Shown: positions 7,133-15,484, counted from the first letter of the stretch. The stretch is DNA of 36,111 bases from Desulfuromonadales bacterium (GCA_030145205.1 JAQYVZ010000029.1:1-36111); one strand, 5' to 3'. A program made the numbers and translations. The notes: generated by a model from the letters alone, not told the origin.

Positions 7133-8751
7133 AAGATCCCCGCTTTCTTGTAATCGTAGGGGCCGTGGGTGACCACCGGATCGTCGTCAAAATTCTCGGT
7201 TGGCGGCGGTGAGGGCACTTGCCATTCGAGGGTGGCGCCGCCCCAGGGGTTGCTGCCGAACGGTTCCCCTTTGAAGATGCCGCGGAACAGGTTGACGAAC
7301 ATCAGCAGCAGACCGAAGGCGAGGATCCAGGAGCCGACCGTGGCCAACTGGTTGATGCCGGTGAACTCGGGGATATAGTCATAATAGCGGCGTGGCATGC
7401 CTTGCATGCCAACCACCTTCATTGAGATGTAAAGTACGCAGAAGCCGATGAGAATCACGCCCCAGGCGACGGTGGCGACGACTTTGTCGTACATCCGGCC
7501 ATAGATCTTCGGCAGCCAGTAGTGCATGGCGGCAAAGAAGGCCATGCCGGTGCCGCCGAACATCACGAAGTGGAAGTGACCGACGACGAAGTATGTGTCG
7601 TGGACATGCACGTCGGTGGCTGCCGCGCCGAGGACCAGACCGGTCAGCCCGCCGATGGTGAACAGCAGGATGAACGACAGCGCGTAGAGCAGCGGCGGGT
7701 CGAGCAGAATCGAGCCCTGGTAGAGGGTTGCCAGCCAGTTGAACACCTTGATCGCCGAGGGAATCGCGACGATAAAGGTCAAAAAGGAGAAGACCAGTAC
7801 GGCCATGTCACTCATGCCGCTGGTGTACATGTGGTGCGCCCAGACCAGTGAGCCGGCGAAGGCAATTGCCAGGCTGGAGACCACGATCGCCTTGTAGCCG
7901 AAGGCGGGTTTGCGGGCGAACACTGGGATGATGTCGGAGACCACGCCCATGCCGGGCAGGATCATGATATAGACCGCCGGGTGGGAGTAGATCCAGAAGA
8001 GGTGCTGGAACATGATCGGGTCGCCGCCCTGAGTCGGGTCGAACAGACCGGTGCCGACGATGCGCTCAACGAACAGTAACGCGACGGTAATGCCGATCAC
8101 CGGCGTGGCCAGAATCTGGATCCAGGCGGTAGCGTAGAGCGACCAGGTGAACAGCGGGATGCGCATCCAGGTCATGCCCTCGGCGCGCAGGCGGTGAATT
8201 GTGGTCACAAAGTTCAGGCCGGTCAGGATCGACGAGAAACCGAGGATAAACACGGCAACGGCCGCCAGCGAGACGTTGGTGCTGGTCTGTGCAGAAAAGG
8301 GCACGTAGAAGGTCCAGCCGGTGTCGGGTGGGCCGCCACCGGTAAACAGCGAGGTGAGCGCCAGGGCTGCGCCGATCACGTACAGCCACCAGGACATCAG
8401 ATTTAATTTGGGAAAAGCGACGTCGCGCGCGCCGAGCTGGATCGGCATAATCAGGTTGCCGAAGGCCGCCGGGATGCCGGGGATAATAAACAGGAAGATC
8501 ATGATCACCCCGTGCAGGGTGAAGGCGGCGTTGTAGGTCTGTGCCGTCATGATGGTCTCGCCGGGAGCGAACAGCTCCAGCCGGATCAGCAGGCCGAGCA
8601 GCACACCGACGCTGAAGAAGACGACGATGCACCAGAAGTAGAGCAGACCGATGCGCTTGTGGTCAGTGGAGAAGATCCAGCCCAGAATGCCCGGATAGTT
8701 GGCTTCGCCGAAGAAGCCGCGGTCAACCGCTGTCGGTGTCGTTTCACTCAT
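7129..8751 (-). CDS. coxA: Cytochrome c oxidase subunit I, A2-type heme-copper oxidase
   Basis: This 540-residue catalytic subunit has twelve or more transmembrane helices and holds the low-spin heme and the heme/CuB centre. Hallmarks visible are the YSHPAVYI block with the CuB/tyrosine cross-link region, HHMYTSGM, and HDTYFVVGHFHFVMFG with the heme ligands. The K-channel helix carries YSHP in place of the GHPEVY glutamate of A1 oxidases; YS at this place defines the A2 group, as in Thermus caa3. The ATG at 8751 overlaps the SCO gene by 8 bp. It should reduce oxygen to water with proton pumping. Confidence 0.95.
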   Translation of the reverse strand: MSETTPTAVDRGFFGEANYPGILGWIFSTDHKRIGLLYFWCIVVFFSVGVLLGLLIRLELFAPGETIMTAQTYNAAFTLHGVIMIFLFIIPGIPAAFGNLIMPIQLGARDVAFPKLNLMSWWLYVIGAALALTSLFTGGGPPDTGWTFYVPFSAQTSTNVSLAAVAVFILGFSSILTGLNFVTTIHRLRAEGMTWMRIPLFTWSLYATAWIQILATPVIGITVALLFVERIVGTGLFDPTQGGDPIMFQHLFWIYSHPAVYIMILPGMGVVSDIIPVFARKPAFGYKAIVVSSLAIAFAGSLVWAHHMYTSGMSDMAVLVFSFLTFIVAIPSAIKVFNWLATLYQGSILLDPPLLYALSFILLFTIGGLTGLVLGAAATDVHVHDTYFVVGHFHFVMFGGTGMAFFAAMHYWLPKIYGRMYDKVVATVAWGVILIGFCVLYISMKVVGMQGMPRRYYDYIPEFTGINQLATVGSWILAFGLLLMFVNLFRGIFKGEPFGSNPWGGATLEWQVPSPPPTENFDDDPVVTHGPYDYKKAGIL

Positions 8752-9808
8752 GCTTGGCCGTCTTGCCCTTCTTTTTGCCGGTCAGAACCAGGAATGCGAG
8801 GAATGCGCCCAAGGTCAACAGGATCACGGTCGCCGAGATGCGCAACAGGTTGAGCACGTAGGTCTTTTGCTCCGGGTCGAAGCTGAAGCAATACTGAATC
8901 ACCTTGCGGATGGTGGTGCCGACCCGGCCGGCCTGTGCTTCGTAGAGGGCGAGGGTCAGGTCCTTCGGGACGATGTGGGTGCCGTGCAGGTAACGGACGA
9001 TCTTCCCTTCCGGCGAGACGATTACCAGCACCACCGGATGCAGGAAGTCGGCGCCGACTTTTTGAAAACGGAAGCCGACCGATCCGGTCAGCGCCTTGAT
9101 CTGGTCGATGTCGCCGGTGAGGAAACGCCAGCCCTGCTCATCGATTACGTTGTTCATCGCCGCCATGTAAGTGCTGCGGCTGCGTGTCGCCAGTTCAGGT
9201 GTTTCGGTTTCATCGAAGCTGATCGAGACGACCTGGAAATCCTCGCCAGGCTTCAGCTTGAGCTGCGGCAGGACCCGTGCCAGGTCACCCTGCAGAAAGT
9301 GACAGACATTCGGACAGCGGTAGTAGATTGGTGCGATCACGGTCGGTTTGGTGACCAGGCTCGACAGGGCGATCGGTTGGCCGGTTTCATCGCGGAAGGT
9401 CAGCTGTAGGGGTAGGCTGTCGCCAAGCTTCTCGTCGAGGCCGACCGCTGCCGGATCGACTTCGTCAACGACCGGGTGGACATGCTCCGCCGGAGCAGCA
9501 TCCTCCTGCGGCATGGTATGCCCCTCGTGAGCCATGTCGTGACCCTTGTGCTGCACATCCGCTTGGGCTGCTGGCTCTGCCTGCTCCATGTCGTGGTCGC
9601 CATGTTGCATGTCGGCGTGACCGGCATGCTCCTGCATGGGCGATACCGCTTCCGTAGTGGCTGCCGGTGCTATGTCGGTATGATTGTCATGCTTGTGCCG
9701 CGGGACTTCGCTCCAGGCCGGCTGCGCCAGCAGCCAGAGCAGGCAGAGACCGGCCGGAAGAATCCGACGGGTCAGGGCGGTGGGCCAACATCCGGAGAAG
9801 ATCAGCAT
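8744..9808 (-). CDS. SCO1/SenC copper chaperone with a His/Met-rich N-terminal region and C-terminal membrane anchor
   Basis: This protein has 354 residues. A signal sequence (about 1-33) precedes a His/Met/Asp-rich stretch (about 38-112) with repeated HGDHDM- and GHDMAHEGH-like groups that look like a copper store. The thioredoxin-fold SCO domain (about 125-295) has the copper-binding CPNVC at 165-169 and H257. A hydrophobic helix at about 322-343 with a lysine-rich tail anchors the C-terminus. SCO proteins insert copper into CuA of subunit II, which fits its position as first gene of the oxidase operon. The Shine-Dalgarno before the ATG at 9808 is weak. The His/Met-rich insert is unlike the compact E. 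coli or human SCO proteins. Confidence 0.92.
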   Translation of the reverse strand: MLIFSGCWPTALTRRILPAGLCLLWLLAQPAWSEVPRHKHDNHTDIAPAATTEAVSPMQEHAGHADMQHGDHDMEQAEPAAQADVQHKGHDMAHEGHTMPQEDAAPAEHVHPVVDEVDPAAVGLDEKLGDSLPLQLTFRDETGQPIALSSLVTKPTVIAPIYYRCPNVCHFLQGDLARVLPQLKLKPGEDFQVVSISFDETETPELATRSRSTYMAAMNNVIDEQGWRFLTGDIDQIKALTGSVGFRFQKVGADFLHPVVLVIVSPEGKIVRYLHGTHIVPKDLTLALYEAQAGRVGTTIRKVIQYCFSFDPEQKTYVLNLLRISATVILLTLGAFLAFLVLTGKKKGKTAKHE

Positions 9809-9954
9809 AGAGTCATCTCAATGGGCGGAAGATTAAATCTTGACCTGTTCACTCATGATAGCAATTTTTCGGAATTTTGCAATGAGTCTGTACCCTTGAA
9901 GCGATTGCACGGGGCTCCCTCTTCTGCTAGCATGAGGCTCCCGAGGAGGAGACT

Positions 9955-10146
9955 ATGAGTGACTTGAATGACCGCCTGACCGACCTGGAGGTACGTTATT
10001 CCCACCAGGCCCATTTGGTCGATGAACTGAATGACGAGCTGACCAAAGCGACAGCACGGATTGATAAGCTGGTCAAAGAGATCGGTATGCTGCGCGAGAT
10101 GATGGGTTCTCTGGCGCCGCAGATGGAGGTTTCGCCGGATGAATAG
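9955..10146 (+). CDS. slyX: SlyX family protein
   Basis: A 63-residue acidic protein, almost entirely a predicted coiled coil with heptad-spaced L/V/I residues (LNDRLTDLEVRY, LNDELTKATARIDKL). Length and pattern match SlyX, a small family of unknown biochemical function. The start ATG at 9955 follows GAGGAGG. The end overlaps the rhodanese gene by 8 bp. Confidence 0.85.
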   Translation: MSDLNDRLTDLEVRYSHQAHLVDELNDELTKATARIDKLVKEIGMLREMMGSLAPQMEVSPDE

Positions 10147-10645
10147 TTCCGGGCCGGCCTGGTGGTGGTCGCTCGTTCAGGCGGTCCTGTTGCTGATCTG
10201 CAGCAGCTTGGCTGGTCTGGCGGTCAATCACCAGCTGGTGTTCGATGCCTTTGCCGGTCGACTGACAACGTCCGTTGAAGCCGCGACCCCGGTAGCCGAC
10301 CTGACCACATTTCCGGTGCCGGCACTGCTGGCAGATATCGACTCTTTGCTCGAGCAGGGGGGGCTGCTGGTTGATGCCCGTCCGCAGGATATCTATGCTT
10401 TGGAGCATATCACCGGTGCGGTCTCTTTGCCGATGCTCGGACTGGATGAAACCTTTCCACGGTTTCGCGAACAGACCCCCCTGGACCGGAAGATCATCAC
10501 CTACTGTAGTGGCTACGGCTGCCAGGACTCCTTCGATCTGGCGATGCACCTGATCCTTGAAGGGTATCAGAACGTCTATATCTACGAAGGTGGCTTCCCG
10601 GAATGGCAGGCGGCAGGTCGTCCTGTGGCAGGAGAGGGCCTATGA
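10139..10645 (+). CDS. Membrane-anchored rhodanese-domain protein
   Basis: This 168-residue protein has an N-terminal hydrophobic helix (about 9-28) that probably anchors it with the catalytic domain outside the membrane. A single rhodanese domain occupies about 58-165. The active-site cysteine is C123 in YCSGYGC, a loop long enough for a sulfurtransferase, and a second cysteine (C128) lies in the same loop. GGFPEWQAAGRP closes the domain as is typical. The start overlaps slyX and the stop overlaps the next gene (ATGA), so the three are translationally coupled. Pairing with a MauE/DoxX protein suggests periplasmic thiol or sulfur redox handling; this is inference. Confidence 0.88.
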   Translation: MNSSGPAWWWSLVQAVLLLICSSLAGLAVNHQLVFDAFAGRLTTSVEAATPVADLTTFPVPALLADIDSLLEQGGLLVDARPQDIYALEHITGAVSLPMLGLDETFPRFREQTPLDRKIITYCSGYGCQDSFDLAMHLILEGYQNVYIYEGGFPEWQAAGRPVAGEGL

Positions 10646-11076
10646 AGCTCTCCAGAAACAGCTTCTTCCTGACGGGACGTCTCGTCCTGGGGGTTGTCTT
10701 TCTTTATGCCGGTCTCATCAAGGCGGCTGATGTGGCCGGTTTTGCCGGCCAGGTGGCGGCATATCAGCTGCTGCCTTACGCGTTCAACTACCTGGTGGCG
10801 GCGACGCTGCCCTATGTTGAAATCGCCTGTGGAGTGTTGCTGCTGTTCAAGCGCCACGTGCGACCGGCGCTACTGCTTCTGGCCGGGATGAACCTGGTGT
10901 TCATCGGTGCGCTGCTGTCGGTGGCCTGGCGCGGTCTGGAGATCGACTGCGGCTGTTTCGACCCCACGGGGAGCTCTGGCACCAGTGCCGGCGCCGCTCT
11001 GCTGCGCGATCTGGTCCTGATGGGGCTGATTGTGATGACCTGGCGGTTTAAATCAGCGCGGAGTGCTGAGCGATAA
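10642..11076 (+). CDS. MauE/DoxX-family membrane protein
   Basis: This 144-residue protein has four transmembrane helices (about 9-28, 48-70, 76-95 and 117-135). The conserved RLVLGVVFLYAGLIKA opening and the IDCGCFD motif (C103, C105) are those of the MauE/DoxX group. MauE helps mature methylamine dehydrogenase and is related to membrane thiol-redox proteins, so the Cys pair may be redox-active. The ATG at 10642 overlaps the rhodanese stop and has GGAGAGG at 10631; a longer frame from 10603 lacks such a signal. The rhodanese partner supports a joint role in thiol or sulfur redox; the substrate is unknown. Confidence 0.85.
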   Translation: MKLSRNSFFLTGRLVLGVVFLYAGLIKAADVAGFAGQVAAYQLLPYAFNYLVAATLPYVEIACGVLLLFKRHVRPALLLLAGMNLVFIGALLSVAWRGLEIDCGCFDPTGSSGTSAGAALLRDLVLMGLIVMTWRFKSARSAER

Positions 11077-11144
11077 GTGTTGTGATGGGCCTGTCCCCGG
11101 CTTAAGATATCTTTCTTCCCCTTGATCTGTATGAGCGTGTCCTC

Positions 11145-12182
11145 TTGAATTCCTGGCAACAACAACTGGCGGCGAGCCTGACCAGACCGGAGCAGCTGGC
11201 GGAACGGTTCGATATCGATCCGGTGCCGCTACGCGCTGTCGCGGAACGCTACCCGATGCAGATCACGCCGCTGACCTTGAGCCTGATCGAGCAGCCGGGC
11301 GATCCGATCTGGCGACAAGCCGTTCCCGATCCGGCCGAGTTGCTGCCGGACCAGCTGTACGAGGATCCGCTCAACGAAGCCGCATTTGCGCCGGTGCCGG
11401 CGGTGGTCCACCGCTACCCGGACCGGGCGCTGCTGCTGGTATCCGGAACCTGCGCCGGCTACTGCCGCTTCTGTACGCGCAAAAGCCGGGTGGGTCGGCC
11501 CGCACTCTGTCTCTCCGAACAGCAGGTCGACGAAGGGATCGCTTACATTGCGGCACAGCCGGAGATCCGGGATGTGATTCTAACCGGCGGGGACCCCTTG
11601 CTGCTTGAAGATGACCGCCTGGCCGAGCGACTCGAGCGGCTCAGGCGCATCCGTCACCTGGAAATCCTGCGGATCGGTACCCGCGTGCCGGTGACTTTGC
11701 CGGAGCGGGTCACGCCGCAGCTCTGTACGCTGCTGGCACGCTGTCACCCGCTCTATATCAATACCCACTTCAACCATCCGCGGGAGTTGACACCGGCGGC
11801 CAGGGCCGCCTGCGCCCGGCTGGCCGATGCCGGCATCCCGCTCGGCAATCAGACGGTGCTGTTGCGTGGCGTGAACGATGACCCGGAGGTGATGGCCTGT
11901 CTGTGCCGCGGTCTGCTGGCCATGCGGGTCCGCCCCTACTATCTGCATCAGATGGACCTGGCGCGTGGTACGACCCATTTCCGGGTACCGGTGGAGCGTG
12001 GCCTGGAGATTATCGAATCGTTGCGCGGCCGGGTGTCCGGTTTGGGGATTCCTGCCTACATGGTTGATCCGCCTGGAGGCGAGGGGAAGGTGATGCTGAC
12101 GCGTGATTGCCTTGCGGCCGGAGAGGGGACCATTCAGGTCCGGAGTGCGCAGGGAGACGTCATTCTTCTGCCTGGTTGTTGA
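11145..12182 (+). CDS. epmB: KamA-family radical SAM aminomutase, probable EF-P-(R)-beta-lysine pathway enzyme (EpmB-like)
   Basis: This 345-residue enzyme has the radical SAM cluster motif CAGYCRFC (C103, C107, C110) and an LTGGDPLL SAM-binding block. K315 in the GGEGK segment is the likely PLP lysine. It should convert L-alpha-lysine to beta-lysine. Its size and N-terminus (WQQQLAASLTRPEQL) fit EpmB, and epmA and efp are about 1-2 kb away. However, it keeps D308 seven residues before K315 and the QMD aspartate, both substrate-contacting positions of true lysine 2,3-aminomutase, and E. coli EpmB has only one of them. The start is TTG at 11145; homology to the EpmB N-terminus supports it, although no strong ribosome site is seen. 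Confidence 0.85.
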   Translation: MNSWQQQLAASLTRPEQLAERFDIDPVPLRAVAERYPMQITPLTLSLIEQPGDPIWRQAVPDPAELLPDQLYEDPLNEAAFAPVPAVVHRYPDRALLLVSGTCAGYCRFCTRKSRVGRPALCLSEQQVDEGIAYIAAQPEIRDVILTGGDPLLLEDDRLAERLERLRRIRHLEILRIGTRVPVTLPERVTPQLCTLLARCHPLYINTHFNHPRELTPAARAACARLADAGIPLGNQTVLLRGVNDDPEVMACLCRGLLAMRVRPYYLHQMDLARGTTHFRVPVERGLEIIESLRGRVSGLGIPAYMVDPPGGEGKVMLTRDCLAAGEGTIQVRSAQGDVILLPGC

Positions 12183-12207
12183 TGGTTGCGTGAAGAGACG
12201 AAGCCCG

Positions 12208-12975
12208 TCAGCGCCTTAACCTGGCATTGTGCTGTTTCAGCTTGCGCGCCAGTTCGTCCGCTTCCCTTTGGCTCATCAGACCCTCATTGACAAAATAATG
12301 TCCGAGCCGTCGCTGGCGCGACCTTTGATGGGTAAGCAGGGACTCGACCTGGTGGGGGCGCAGATGTTTCAGCTCCACCGCTTTTTTCCCAAAGCGCTGG
12401 GAAGGCCCGCGTTGCTTCAGAATGGTGTTGACCTGTTGTTCGTTCAGCCAGCCCCAATGTCGGGCAATGGTCCCAATGGAGGGGCGTTGCTTGCGCTGCC
12501 AGATCAGTCCCCGGATAAGGTCATGGTAGGCGATTTTCCCCGAATAATAGACGAACATGCCGTATTCAAGCGGAATATTTGGGATGAGTGACTGACTCCG
12601 CGTGGAGGGCTGTGTGGCTTGTCTGTGCTGAGGGTGGGGACTCCGATAGGGTTGCGCTGTCCGTGGCCTGGCTGTCGGTGCCTTGGGGAAGCGGATTTTC
12701 TGACGGTTGTCGAGAAAGTCCTTGAGCAGCGTGTAGGCCTGGTGAATATCCCGGAAGCGTTCGGTCTGTTGCTCGCGTACCTGCGGGGGGGCGTTTGTGA
12801 AGCGGTCAGGGTGGTGAGCTTTGACCTGGGAGCGATAAGCGATCTTTGCCCCGTCAGGCTGCAGGTAGGCCAGAAAATTTTGTGAGAGCACGATATCCTG
12901 ACCGAACAGGGTTCGGCAGGCCTGGAGCAGAAGGTTATTGTGTGAATGCTGCATGGGTCGTGTCACCGGTGTCAT
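12208..12975 (-). CDS. J-domain protein with a C-terminal domain of unknown function
   Basis: A J domain occupies about residues 12-92 of this 255-residue protein, with the DnaK-stimulating HPD at 55-57. The linker that follows is rich in Pro, Arg, Gln and Ser (about 95-128). The C-terminal region (about 132-255) is basic, with two similar helical segments (IGTIARHWGWLNEQQVNTIL and LGHYFVNEGLMSQREADELA) that look like a short repeat. There are no Gly/Phe or zinc-finger regions, so it is a specialised co-chaperone, not DnaJ itself. The frame reaches a GTG at 13014; the ATG at 12975 is my choice, but the ribosome site is weak and 12954 is also possible. It lies 21-60 bp behind epmA. Confidence 0.75.
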   Translation of the reverse strand: MTPVTRPMQHSHNNLLLQACRTLFGQDIVLSQNFLAYLQPDGAKIAYRSQVKAHHPDRFTNAPPQVREQQTERFRDIHQAYTLLKDFLDNRQKIRFPKAPTARPRTAQPYRSPHPQHRQATQPSTRSQSLIPNIPLEYGMFVYYSGKIAYHDLIRGLIWQRKQRPSIGTIARHWGWLNEQQVNTILKQRGPSQRFGKKAVELKHLRPHQVESLLTHQRSRQRRLGHYFVNEGLMSQREADELARKLKQHNARLRR

Positions 12976-13035
12976 GGTCTCATTTTTACGACATTGTAAT
13001 CTGTCCCTTGCCACAAGACAAGTGAGGATTGCCGT

Positions 13036-13953
13036 CTAGAGCTGCTCTGGTGCGAAGGCGACGACCTCGGCGATCTCGGCCTGATCTGTGAGTAACATGA
13101 TCAGACGATCGATGCCAAAAGCGATTCCTGCAGCCTCCGGCATGCGGCCAAGCTCATTCAGGAAGGCTTCCGGCAGCGGGGCCGGGGGCTTGCCAGCGTC
13201 GCGCCTCTGCTTTTCTTCCCGCTGGAAACGGTCCCGTTGTTCCGCAGGGTCATTCAACTCTGAAAAGGCATTCGCCAGTTCAAAGCCGCCGATATAGAGT
13301 TCGAAGCGCTCGGCAATGGTCGGTTCTCCCGGTTTTGTCCGGGCGAGAGCGGCCATTTCGGCAGGATATTCGATCAGAAAGGTCGGTTTGCCTTGGCCGA
13401 GCTGCGGTTCGACCTGGTTGACCAGGATCTCTTCAAAACGGTTCTCTTGCAAAGCCTCTTGCAGGGAGATCCCGGCATGTTGGACAAAGGCGTCATGCAG
13501 AGTCAGTCGTTCCCAGGGGGGCGTGAGATCAAAGGTGTGTCCCTGCCAGGAGATACGCTGCTCCGGGACGAGGTGGGTCAGCAGTCTTTCGCAGTCGTGC
13601 ATCAGTACGTGATAATCGATCTCTGCACGGTACCATTCCAGAAGACTGAATTCGGGGAGATGCCGGGAGCCCCTCTCGGCAGCCCGCCAGACCCGACAAA
13701 CCTGGAACAGTCTGGCGTAGCCTGCTGCGAGCAGCCGCTTCATCGCCAGTTCCGGTGAGGTGTGCAGAAACCAGCCGTCGCTGGCAACGGCGTCAATGTG
13801 CTGTTCGGGGGCGTTGGCCGGGATGCGGTGGGGCGTTTCGACTTCGAGAAAGTCATCCGCAATGAAAAAAGCCCGGATATCCTGGATGATCCGGGCTCTT
13901 TTGAAAAGAGTCTGCTGTTTGTGGGCCAGAGCCCAGTTTACATCACGTGTCAC
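13036..13953 (-). CDS. epmA: EF-P--(R)-beta-lysine ligase EpmA (PoxA/GenX)
   Basis: This 305-residue class II lysyl-tRNA-synthetase-like enzyme lacks the anticodon-binding domain. It attaches beta-lysine to the EF-P tip lysine. Motif 2 is seen in FQVCRVWRAAERGSRHLPEFSLLEWYR, and motif 3 in GIAFGIDRL near the end. The alanine in GIAFG stands where lysyl-tRNA synthetases have glycine and E. coli EpmA has A298, a position linked to beta-lysine preference. It begins at GTG 13953, 26 bp after the efp stop, and is probably cotranscribed with it. A short repeated GTGAC/GTCAC tract lies right at the start (13949-13974), so the exact start is less certain. Confidence 0.9.
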   Translation of the reverse strand: MTRDVNWALAHKQQTLFKRARIIQDIRAFFIADDFLEVETPHRIPANAPEQHIDAVASDGWFLHTSPELAMKRLLAAGYARLFQVCRVWRAAERGSRHLPEFSLLEWYRAEIDYHVLMHDCERLLTHLVPEQRISWQGHTFDLTPPWERLTLHDAFVQHAGISLQEALQENRFEEILVNQVEPQLGQGKPTFLIEYPAEMAALARTKPGEPTIAERFELYIGGFELANAFSELNDPAEQRDRFQREEKQRRDAGKPPAPLPEAFLNELGRMPEAAGIAFGIDRLIMLLTDQAEIAEVVAFAPEQL

Positions 13954-13979
13954 TCGTCACTCGTTACGTGTCACAAAGG

Positions 13980-14546
13980 TTATTCCTTAACCCGGGTGAC
14001 GTAATCCCCGGTGCGGGTGTCGATCTGGATCAGAGTGCCAGGCTCGACAAAGGACGGGACCTGCAGGGTGTAGCCGGTTTCGACGGTGGCCGGTTTATTG
14101 TTGCCGGCGGCGGTGTCGCCCTTGACCCAGGGGTCGGATTGGGTGACTCGCAGGTTGACGAAGTTCGGCAGAGTGACGCCGATACCGCGTTCACCGAACA
14201 GCAGGATTTTGACTTCCATGTTATCCACCAGGAAGTAGCGGTCATCAGCGAGGGTGTCCGCGTCCAGGACCACCTGCTCATAAGTCTTGTTGTCCATAAA
14301 GACGTAGCCGGTCTCGTCCTGGTAAAGGTACTGCATGTCGCGCTCTTCGAGACTGGCCGGATCGAAACTCTCGCCGGAACGGTAGGTCCGGTCAAACAAA
14401 GCGCCGGTGATCATGTTGCGCAGTTTGCATTTATAAAGAGCCTGGCCCTTGCCCGGCTTGGTGAAATCAAATTGGGCGATGACATGCGGCTCGCCGTCGA
14501 TCATCAGTTTCAGACCTTTTTTTAGGTCAGAACAGCTGTAAGACAT
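13980..14546 (-). CDS. efp: Elongation factor P
   Basis: At 188 residues this is full length, with the three beta-barrel domains of EF-P. The domain I tip reads KPGKGQA with K33 at the position that EpmA/EpmB modify in E. coli (K34). This matches the nearby epmA and KamA-family genes. The C-terminus carries the LPNFVNLRV and DTRTGDYVTRVKE blocks. EF-P rescues ribosomes stalled at polyproline stretches. ATG at 14546 has AAGGAG on the minus strand. The gene is divergent from efpL across about 200 bp. Confidence 0.96.
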   Translation of the reverse strand: MSYSCSDLKKGLKLMIDGEPHVIAQFDFTKPGKGQALYKCKLRNMITGALFDRTYRSGESFDPASLEERDMQYLYQDETGYVFMDNKTYEQVVLDADTLADDRYFLVDNMEVKILLFGERGIGVTLPNFVNLRVTQSDPWVKGDTAAGNNKPATVETGYTLQVPSFVEPGTLIQIDTRTGDYVTRVKE

Positions 14547-14747
14547 GATGCGACTCCTTGTTGTCAGCAGTTCGCCGGTCCTCCGGCAGTGCCTTTATAC
14601 ACAAAAGGCCTGGGGATGTCATCGAAAATCTCCCGATGAAACAGGCCCCTTCGGCCCGGAGAGTTTTTTAAATGGGAGATGAAGCGCTTGAATTTTGTTC
14701 CCGCTCTCCTGTATTCTGTCACACCCTTTTCACACTGGAGAATAGAG

Positions 14748-15308
14748 ATGACATCAAACGATTTGAAACGCGGCCAGATCATTCAGCTTGACCAGGCACC
14801 CTGCGTGGTTCTCGATATCAGCAGCCAGAGCCCTTCGGCGCGCGGTGGCAGTACGCTGATCAAGACCAAGTACCGCAACCTGCTGACCAGCCAGGTTCTT
14901 GAAAAGACCTTCAAAGCAGGAGAGCGGGTCGATGAGGCCGACTTTGAAAAGCGCAAAGGGCAGTTCCTGTATGCCGATGGCGACCAGGGCGTATTCATGG
15001 AACTGGAGAGTTACGAGCAGTTCGAGATCGGTGACGAGCTGTTCGGCGCGGTAAAGGGTTACCTGCTGGATGGGACGGAAGTCGTTCTGGGGCTTTACCA
15101 GGGGCAGGCGATCAGTATCGAGCCGCCGATGACCGTTGAACTGGAAGTGATCGAAACCGACCCGGTGATCAAAAACGCGACAGCCCAGGCTCAGGCTAAG
15201 GATGCTGTGCTCGAAACCGGCCTCAAGATTCAGGTCCCTGCATATCTGGCGACCGGAGAAAAGGTTAAAGTCGATACCCGCGAAGGCCGGTTCGTCTCTC
15301 GCGCCTGA
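14748..15308 (+). CDS. efpL: EF-P-like protein EfpL (YeiP)
   Basis: This 187-residue EF-P paralogue has the domain I tip SPSARGGSTL, with arginine where EF-P has its modifiable lysine. The block is nearly the QSPTARGAATL of E. coli EfpL/YeiP, so it belongs to that subgroup and should act without beta-lysylation. The other domains match the family (SIEPPMTVELEVIETDP, VDTREGRFVSRA). The frame is open from 14679, but the ATG at 14748 after GGAGAATAGAG gives the family's N-terminus. EfpL relieves stalling at a wider set of motifs than polyproline in E. coli; here this is inference. It is divergent from efp, so both may share a regulatory region. Confidence 0.92.
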   Translation: MTSNDLKRGQIIQLDQAPCVVLDISSQSPSARGGSTLIKTKYRNLLTSQVLEKTFKAGERVDEADFEKRKGQFLYADGDQGVFMELESYEQFEIGDELFGAVKGYLLDGTEVVLGLYQGQAISIEPPMTVELEVIETDPVIKNATAQAQAKDAVLETGLKIQVPAYLATGEKVKVDTREGRFVSRA

Positions 15309-15437
15309 TCTCACTCTCTGGTGGTGCATGCCGCAGCCTGACTGAACGATGGCTGTGGCACACCTCCACCTGTCCTGCCCTGTTTCTCCCCTTCTTTCCG
15401 AACCGTGTGCTCGAACCCCTGTGACGTTGTCATTTTT

Positions 15438-15484
15438 TTTGCACTTTTGCAAAAGGGCCATTTCTCTCCTCGCATCTTTGCAAA
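15438..15484. promoter_or_regulatory. Distal pair of putative enhancer sites upstream of the OFA transporter
   Basis: Site 1 (15438-15453) is a perfect TTTGCA-CTTT-TGCAAA palindrome. Site 2 (15469-15484) is CTCGCA-TCTT-TGCAAA, with two mismatches in the left half. Their centres are 31 bp apart, about three helical turns, and lie about 245 and 277 bp upstream of the -24 element. The same pair occurs upstream of the acetate-type transporter. Confidence 0.65.

Noticed and set aside
9860-9885. TTTTGCAAT near 9873 as a further copy of the TTTGCA-N4-TGCAAA site
   Set aside because: Only one half-site is present; no partner at a spacing of four bases.
14643-14671. Short GGCC/GGCC hairpin followed by six T residues upstream of efpL
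   Set aside because: The stem is only four base pairs and separated from the T run, so it is too weak to call a terminator or attenuator.
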